A stretch of DNA of 64,000 bases from Roseburia sp. 1XD42-69 (lineage in GTDB: Bacteria > Bacillota > Clostridia > Lachnospirales > Lachnospiraceae). Every line of letters starts with the position of its first letter. Within the stretch, counting starts at the first letter, position 1. The notes under the pieces are model-generated. The model ran no database searches and was not told the origin of the DNA. It was given only the letters and a program-made list of their open reading frames with translations. Position numbers and translations under genes: made by a program. Where the stretch lies: contig NZ_RAZG01000001.1 in assembly GCF_003612565.1 (NCBI RefSeq), positions 124,001-188,000 of the forward strand, read 5' to 3'. This document shows positions 59,694 to 64,000 of this stretch, piece after piece.

Positions 59694-60443
59694 CTAATCA
59701 GCATGAAACCTACCAATGACCCTACCCTGTACTTCAAATCTATCGTTTTCAATAACGATAGGACTATATCTTTCTTGATCTGGATTCAAAGATATTAGTT
59801 TTTTAATATTTTTATCCTCATAATACTTTTTACAATATGCTGCTCCGTCATAAAAGAAAATTCCTATATCATCATTATTTAGTTCTTTTGTTTTATTGAC
59901 ATATACAAAATCACCATCTAAATAATCAGGATACATACTATCTCCACTTATTCTGGCGCAATAGTCAGCTTTTGAAGAAATAGGTGTTGCTGGATATAAT
60001 TGCGGAACAGGGCTATCGTCTATATAAATATTTCCCTTACCTGCGGATACTGGCTGCGGATAAGTATCTATAAAAATAATTTCGCCCAAGTTGATTAGTT
60101 TATTTGTATTGTCAGAATATTGTATTGGTTTCTCTTGTTTTATATTAAATATAAAGTCTACTACTCTTCTATCCGAGTCGGTCAGATTATGATAGGCTGA
60201 GAGTATTTTCTTTTCTTCTGGTGTTATCTCTTTGCCGTTGATATACTCTTTACCAGTGATAATATAATTTACTTCACCAAGACATTCGCATATTTTTAGG
60301 AAATCATATACTTTACCTAAATTCTCATCACTTTCATAACGGGAAATCGCCTTAGCTCCATATTGTAATTTTTCAGCTAATTCGTCTTGTGTAAGTCCAT
60401 TTTTAATTCTCATTTCCCGTAGCCTTGATCCAATATCTTTCAT
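59694..60443 (-). CDS. LexA/CI-type repressor (HTH plus S24 peptidase)
   Basis: 249 aa, ATG after AGGTGG. HTH_3 at residues 5-60 (RLREMRIKNGLTQDELAEKL, AKAISRYESDENLGKVYDFL). C-terminal S24 self-cleavage domain: VSAGKG (Ala-Gly scissile site), ISGDSMYPDY (Ser) and AAYCKKYY (Lys). DNA damage would trigger its cleavage and derepression. It lies inside the island between tape-measure parts, so it may guard the divergent operon at 60646 rather than the whole phage. Confidence 0.9.
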   Translation of the reverse strand: MKDIGSRLREMRIKNGLTQDELAEKLQYGAKAISRYESDENLGKVYDFLKICECLGEVNYIITGKEYINGKEITPEEKKILSAYHNLTDSDRRVVDFIFNIKQEKPIQYSDNTNKLINLGEIIFIDTYPQPVSAGKGNIYIDDSPVPQLYPATPISSKADYCARISGDSMYPDYLDGDFVYVNKTKELNNDDIGIFFYDGAAYCKKYYEDKNIKKLISLNPDQERYSPIVIENDRFEVQGRVIGRFHAD

Positions 60444-60510
60444 AAACTATCCACCTCTTTGAATAGAATACCATATATCTTGGTTAAAATCTATAAAAAG
60501 TAGAATTATA

Positions 60511-60539
60511 TTGACAGGTTACATTTTATAGAATATAAT
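60511..60539 (+). promoter_or_regulatory. Promoter of the ATPase operon, divergent from the repressor
   Basis: TTGACA, 17 bases, TATAAT, in the 200-bp region shared with the leftward repressor. Repressor control is likely, though no clear operator repeats could be assigned by eye. Confidence 0.75.
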
Positions 60540-60645
60540 TGTTTTATCTATCAAACATAGATATTGCAAAAAACGCATAAATAAGTATATGTTCTGATTG
60601 TATTACTTGGTAAATAATGGTAAAATTAAGGAGGTAACGGAGGAT

Positions 60646-62181
60646 ATGGGGATGCTTAAGTCGATTAGTTTGGAGAATTATAAGTGTTTTAAAGAAAAGA
60701 CAGATATAGATATTGCTCCTCTCACAGTTTTGTGTGGGGTAAATAGTAGTGGGAAAAGCTCTATTTTGAAGAGTTTGTTGATGTTGAAACAGAGTTATGA
60801 GAGTGAATCTTCTTCTCATTCTTTATTATTATCGGGTGATTATGTTGATAATGGTTCTTTTGATGATATTATTTATCATAATAAAAAAGATGACATTAAC
60901 AAGAACACAACTTTTAAAATTACAAATACCTATTTAATAAGAGATACCTCCAATGAACAAGGCAAGAACTTGGTTAAAAGACAGGATATTGTTTCTTTTA
61001 AGGAATTAAAAAGAGTATTTTATCAAATTAAAGACATTAAAAAAGTTAAATATTTCAAATTACTTATTGAAATTATTGTGGAACGTCCTAATGAATCAGA
61101 AGCGTCTTTTGAATTTTATATAGAGAGTAATATTATCAGATCATATAATATAGAATTAGAATTATTAGATTCTAACCAAAAATCTATTGATGATTTAACA
61201 CATTACATTTATATAACAAAGAACGAACATTCCGAAAAAGCTGGCTGGGTTCTAAATGTTAATGGAATTCCTTCCACTAAAGGAACCATACCAACGATTC
61301 TTTGTAATTATCCTTGTACATGTTACTTTTCTGGTTTACAAATCAAAAATTTGTATGCAGATAGTATGCCAAGAGACGTTATTTATACTCTTCCAAATTT
61401 ATTATCAATATTCAAAATTGCTGCTTTTCAAACAGATGGTATTAACTTTATTGCTCCATTAAGAGAACAGCCAGTAAGAAGGTATAGTTTAAATGGTAAT
61501 GTTGATTCAGTTGGCATTTCTGGCGAAAAAATGCCTATGTTATTAGCAAAAGAATATAATAGTATAAAAACAGATTGTATACCTCCAATTGTGTTACAAA
61601 ATGGCGAAAAAAAATATGTGAAATGGGGATTCAAAAAAGATACATTCAGTGGTTTAGTAAGAAGATGGATGAATTATTTAGAATTAGGTACTTTAGATTT
61701 AGCTAATAAAACAAATGGATTGATTTCACTTAATATTAATGAACATAATATTGTAGATGTTGGCTTTGGAGTGGGTCAAGCTCTTCCTATAATTGTTCAG
61801 GGATTGTATATGAATAAAGACCAATCTTTATTACTTGAACAACCTGAAATACATCTTCATCCAGAAATGCAACTGCAAATGGCAGACTTTCTTATTGCTC
61901 TTGCTAAAAATGAAAAAAATGTAATAGTTGAAACTCATAGTGACCATTTTATTAATAGGATTATTCATCGTGTTATGCAAAATTATGATGAATTAAACGA
62001 TATTATCAAAATTTATATTGTTGAAAAGAACGAGGAAACACATAGTTCTAATGTACGTTTAAAGAAGATAGATAAATATAAGGGAACTGAAAAAGATAAG
62101 AGCAAATTCTTTTTTACTCAATATGATTCCGAAATAACAGATATTGTAGATACTGGCTTAAACAATATGATGGAGATATAA
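60646..62181 (+). CDS. AAA ATPase of the OLD/DUF3696 type
   Basis: 511 aa from ATG 60646 (ATG 60652 also possible; two GGAGG sites precede). ABC-like ATPase split by an insert: LKSISLENYKCFKEKTDIDI, Walker A CGVNSSGKSSILKSLL, signature/ Q-region in the middle, Walker B LLLEQPEIHLHPEMQLQMAD, switch VIVETHSDHFINRIIH. No Toprim nuclease follows. Such ATPases pair with effector proteins in anti-phage systems. Four bases separate it from its partner. Confidence 0.85.
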   Translation: MGMLKSISLENYKCFKEKTDIDIAPLTVLCGVNSSGKSSILKSLLMLKQSYESESSSHSLLLSGDYVDNGSFDDIIYHNKKDDINKNTTFKITNTYLIRDTSNEQGKNLVKRQDIVSFKELKRVFYQIKDIKKVKYFKLLIEIIVERPNESEASFEFYIESNIIRSYNIELELLDSNQKSIDDLTHYIYITKNEHSEKAGWVLNVNGIPSTKGTIPTILCNYPCTCYFSGLQIKNLYADSMPRDVIYTLPNLLSIFKIAAFQTDGINFIAPLREQPVRRYSLNGNVDSVGISGEKMPMLLAKEYNSIKTDCIPPIVLQNGEKKYVKWGFKKDTFSGLVRRWMNYLELGTLDLANKTNGLISLNINEHNIVDVGFGVGQALPIIVQGLYMNKDQSLLLEQPEIHLHPEMQLQMADFLIALAKNEKNVIVETHSDHFINRIIHRVMQNYDELNDIIKIYIVEKNEETHSSNVRLKKIDKYKGTEKDKSKFFFTQYDSEITDIVDTGLNNMMEI

Positions 62182-62184
62182 ATA

Positions 62185-63069
62185 ATGAAATTAGTAATTG
62201 ACCCATCTCTTATTTGGTCTTTACCTTATGATGAGGATAATTTTAAATATTTAGATGAGCTTATAAATTTTGTAAATAAACTTTTGGTTGAAAAACATAT
62301 ATCAAGTGATTTGCTGATACCTCTTCTACAAAAATTAAATAAAGAGCCGTTTGATAAATACCGGGAACCAACTTCTAAAAAGAAAGAAATTGTTAGAAAG
62401 TTATTTGATTTGTTGGACACAACCGAAAGAATAATTTTGTCTGATTATAAATGTGCGGATGGGTTAATACCAAGTAGTTATATTTCTTCTTATAATGATG
62501 ATGTGAATATCTATTTTAATAAGTTGATACAATATATTATTAAAAATACTATTGAATGTGTATTATTTCTATCTCCTGATAACTTTAAAATAAATGATGA
62601 AATTGCATCATTTGTTCATTACATAAGACATATTTATAAAGAAGAAAACTCATATCTTGCGATACTTATTAGTGAAGGTGTTGGGCTTAAAAAAGATATA
62701 ATTATTGCTCCGACATTAGATGAACCATTACCAAATAAATGGTTGACAAAAGAATATCAAACTACTAGAGAAGAATTAATTAAATCTGGGAAAGCATCAA
62801 TTGCTGCATTCTTATCACTAGGGAAAGAGGTTTCTTTAAGAAATGGGTATTTATTTGATGAATATTTAACTAAAATCAATAATGGTGCAATTAGAGAAAT
62901 ATTTAAGTCTAAAACTAAGCCAATTATCTATCTATCAACTGATGTTGAGCATGGGGCTATAGAAGTATTCAATAATAAACCAGAACATCAAGGAGAAAGT
63001 AATTATATTGGAGATATTAAAAAAGGATCAAAAGACCCAAAAAAACATAAAATTATATTACATAAATAA
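62185..63069 (+). CDS. Partner protein of the ATPase (possible effector)
   Basis: 294 aa, ATG four bases after the ATPase stop. KLVIDPSLIWSLPYDEDNFK at the N-terminus, acidic residues in strand-like contexts (ECVLFLSPDNFKIND; SYLAILISEGVGLKKDIIIA) and a basic C-terminus with STDVEHGAIEVFNNKPEHQG. The fold could be PIN-like or PD-(D/E)xK-like, but I cannot place catalytic residues. Co-transcribed with the ATPase and ended by a terminator. Confidence 0.6.
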   Translation: MKLVIDPSLIWSLPYDEDNFKYLDELINFVNKLLVEKHISSDLLIPLLQKLNKEPFDKYREPTSKKKEIVRKLFDLLDTTERIILSDYKCADGLIPSSYISSYNDDVNIYFNKLIQYIIKNTIECVLFLSPDNFKINDEIASFVHYIRHIYKEENSYLAILISEGVGLKKDIIIAPTLDEPLPNKWLTKEYQTTREELIKSGKASIAAFLSLGKEVSLRNGYLFDEYLTKINNGAIREIFKSKTKPIIYLSTDVEHGAIEVFNNKPEHQGESNYIGDIKKGSKDPKKHKIILHK

Positions 63070-63071
63070 AA

Positions 63072-63092
63072 GGCATCTTGTGATGCCCTTTA
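63072..63092 (+). terminator. Terminator of the ATPase operon
   Basis: GGCATC-ttgt-GATGCC followed by CTTTATATTTTG, two bases after the operon's last stop codon. Confidence 0.7.
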
Positions 63093-63118
63093 TATTTTGA
63101 AAGGATGTGATAATCTAT

Positions 63119-63673
63119 TTAAAACTTACTTCCACAATTCCCACATTTATATGTTTTACCTGCATCGTCTACTGCTCCAACTATGCCAAATGTTGCGGTT
63201 TTCACCGCTCTTGTTGTCATAGCAATCTTTTTGATGTTAGTTGATCCGCAGATAGGACATTTAGGTATACAGCTTTGTTTGTCGTTTTCTTTTTGTATTC
63301 GGGCAAGATTTTTTGATTGCTGCTCTCCTATTTGTTTATTGTGATACTCAACAGTTTCATAATATCCTTGCTTGTTATTTTCAACTTGCTTGTTATATTC
63401 TTCTATCGAAAATAATGAGTTTGAGGAAACCTCATTCATAATAAAGTTGTTTTCACGAGAAAGTAGTTCTTCTATTCTTCTTTTTGCTCCATCAGCCGTA
63501 TTAAGCATATGAAGCTCAGAATATAATTTTGACCAATTTTCATTAAAAATGTTATATTTTTGTTTCATATCTTCTGGTAGTGTTTCCATTTTTGTGCCAC
63601 AAAAACTACACTTTTTTCCAAACAAAACGCCACCAACCCATCCACATTTCTTACAAAACATTACTTTTCCCAT
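63119..63673 (-). CDS. Leftward double zinc-ribbon protein
   Basis: 184 aa, ATG after GAGGTGA. N-terminal ribbon MFCKKCGWVGGVLFGKKCSF plus CGTKM; helical middle; C-terminal ribbon CPICGSTNIKKIAM ... YKCGNCGSKF with a Gly/Ala-rich insert. Resembles bacterial zinc-ribbon membrane-associated proteins of unknown role. Last gene of the island. Confidence 0.7.
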   Translation of the reverse strand: MGKVMFCKKCGWVGGVLFGKKCSFCGTKMETLPEDMKQKYNIFNENWSKLYSELHMLNTADGAKRRIEELLSRENNFIMNEVSSNSLFSIEEYNKQVENNKQGYYETVEYHNKQIGEQQSKNLARIQKENDKQSCIPKCPICGSTNIKKIAMTTRAVKTATFGIVGAVDDAGKTYKCGNCGSKF

Positions 63674-63718
63674 GAAGAATCACCTCGTTATTTGTCTGTA
63701 TTATAGCATACAAAAAGA

Positions 63719-63826
63719 TTTTATGCTACTCCACATAGTATAAAATTCCGAGTATTCTCCACAAATACTCTAACAGCGTATTCCACAACGCTAATTCTAA
63801 TAGTATGATATTCACAACAAAAAACA
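63719..63826 (+). repeat. Hairpin-array element, copy 3, at the right island boundary
   Basis: TTTTATGCTA-CTCCACA-TAGTATAAAA (63719-63745), GAGTATT-CTCCACA-AATACTC (63750-63770), AGCGT-ATTCCACA-ACGCT (63775-63792), then AATTCTAATAGTATG and ATATTCACAACAAAAAAC. Three stems with unrelated sequences but full self-complementarity and a constant loop. The G at 63807 followed by ATATTC is the proposed 3' boundary. Confidence 0.85.
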
Positions 63827-64000
63827 AAGAATTTGCTATATTCGGAAATACAATAACAGATGTTAAGGAAAAGTGGAAAGAATTTAAAAAGGAACTTGCT
63901 AAAAATAATGGTAAATTATTTGGTGAAAACGGTGCTCTTGCGTCTTTATTCAGTGGCAAAAAGTCAAATATCTTAACACCAGAAATATTAAAGCAGTTTG
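63808..64000 (+). CDS. Tape measure protein, resumed frame (partial)
   Basis: Open to the window end: IFTTKNKEFAIFGNTITDVK, EKWKEFKKELAKNNGKLFGE, NGALASLFSGKKSNILTPEI, LKQF. Helical, Lys/Asn-rich, with LTPEILKQF like the region after the TMP core. A TAG lies in frame at 63737-63739 and no ribosome site precedes it, so it looks like an internal exon. Joining to KNVG at 48298 keeps the codon phase. Similarity to TMP is by composition and pattern only. Confidence 0.5.
   Translation, partial: MFTTKNKEFAIFGNTITDVKEKWKEFKKELAKNNGKLFGENGALASLFSGKKSNILTPEILKQF

Overview
This window is most of a large AT-rich (about one third GC) temperate siphovirus or prophage of a Clostridia, probably Lachnospiraceae-like, host. 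Evidence: strong AGGAGG-type ribosome sites, sigma70-type promoters, tyrosine integrase, LexA/CI-type repressor, several antirepressors, and a complete packaging, head and tail gene order. Taxonomy is inferred from gene style only.

Layout. 0-2.8 kb: small, mostly leftward regulatory genes (HTH, ribbon-helix-helix) with their own promoters and a divergent operator switch. 2.8-4.6 kb: largely non-coding, with iteron-like repeats and a G-depleted stretch. 4.6-16.5 kb: early genes: two AntA-type antirepressors, a replication-type protein, a deaminase, an 836-aa protein with a DxDxD motif resembling YonO/QDE-1-type RNA polymerases, a YonK-like protein, a metallophosphoesterase, HU and tRNA-Ile(UAU). 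16.5-27.2 kb: Rha, integrase, a Fst/par-type toxin-antitoxin locus, two tRNA-Ser genes and homing-endonuclease insertions, one of them inside a tRNA-like sequence. 27.3-46.3 kb: terminase, portal, protease/scaffold, capsid, neck and tail genes, the lysis cassette (unusually before the tape measure), a GIY-YIG nuclease and a RusA resolvase. 46.3-48.3 kb: first part of the tape-measure gene. 48.3-63.8 kb: an accessory island of about 15.5 kb carrying DUF262, PemK/MazF-like toxins, a DUF3990 pair, a repressor, an ATPase-plus-partner operon and a structured ncRNA. At 63.8 kb a tape-measure-like reading frame resumes and leaves the window.

Three observations stand out. (1) The island looks as if it sits inside the tape-measure gene between boundaries that fit a group I-type internal guide: one 12-base segment at 48345-48356 can pair with the last six bases of the first exon (U.G at the junction) and the first six bases of the resumed frame. 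I could not assign the catalytic core by eye. (2) An element of tandem hairpins with unrelated but self-complementary stems and a constant YTCCACA loop, ending in TAGTATGATATT, occurs three times (49.0 kb inverted, 57.5 kb and 63.7 kb). (3) At least nine intact genes with good ribosome-binding sites appear to start at ATA, ATC, ATT or CTG; for two of them I recall relatives that start with ATG at the same place.

Homing-type nucleases have repeatedly reshaped genes. A DUF262 gene has a duplicated tail and the terminase-small-subunit-like gene has a stranded 5' fragment. Most nuclease genes follow terminator-like or three-way-junction RNA leaders that leave little room for a promoter, so their expression is probably held low.
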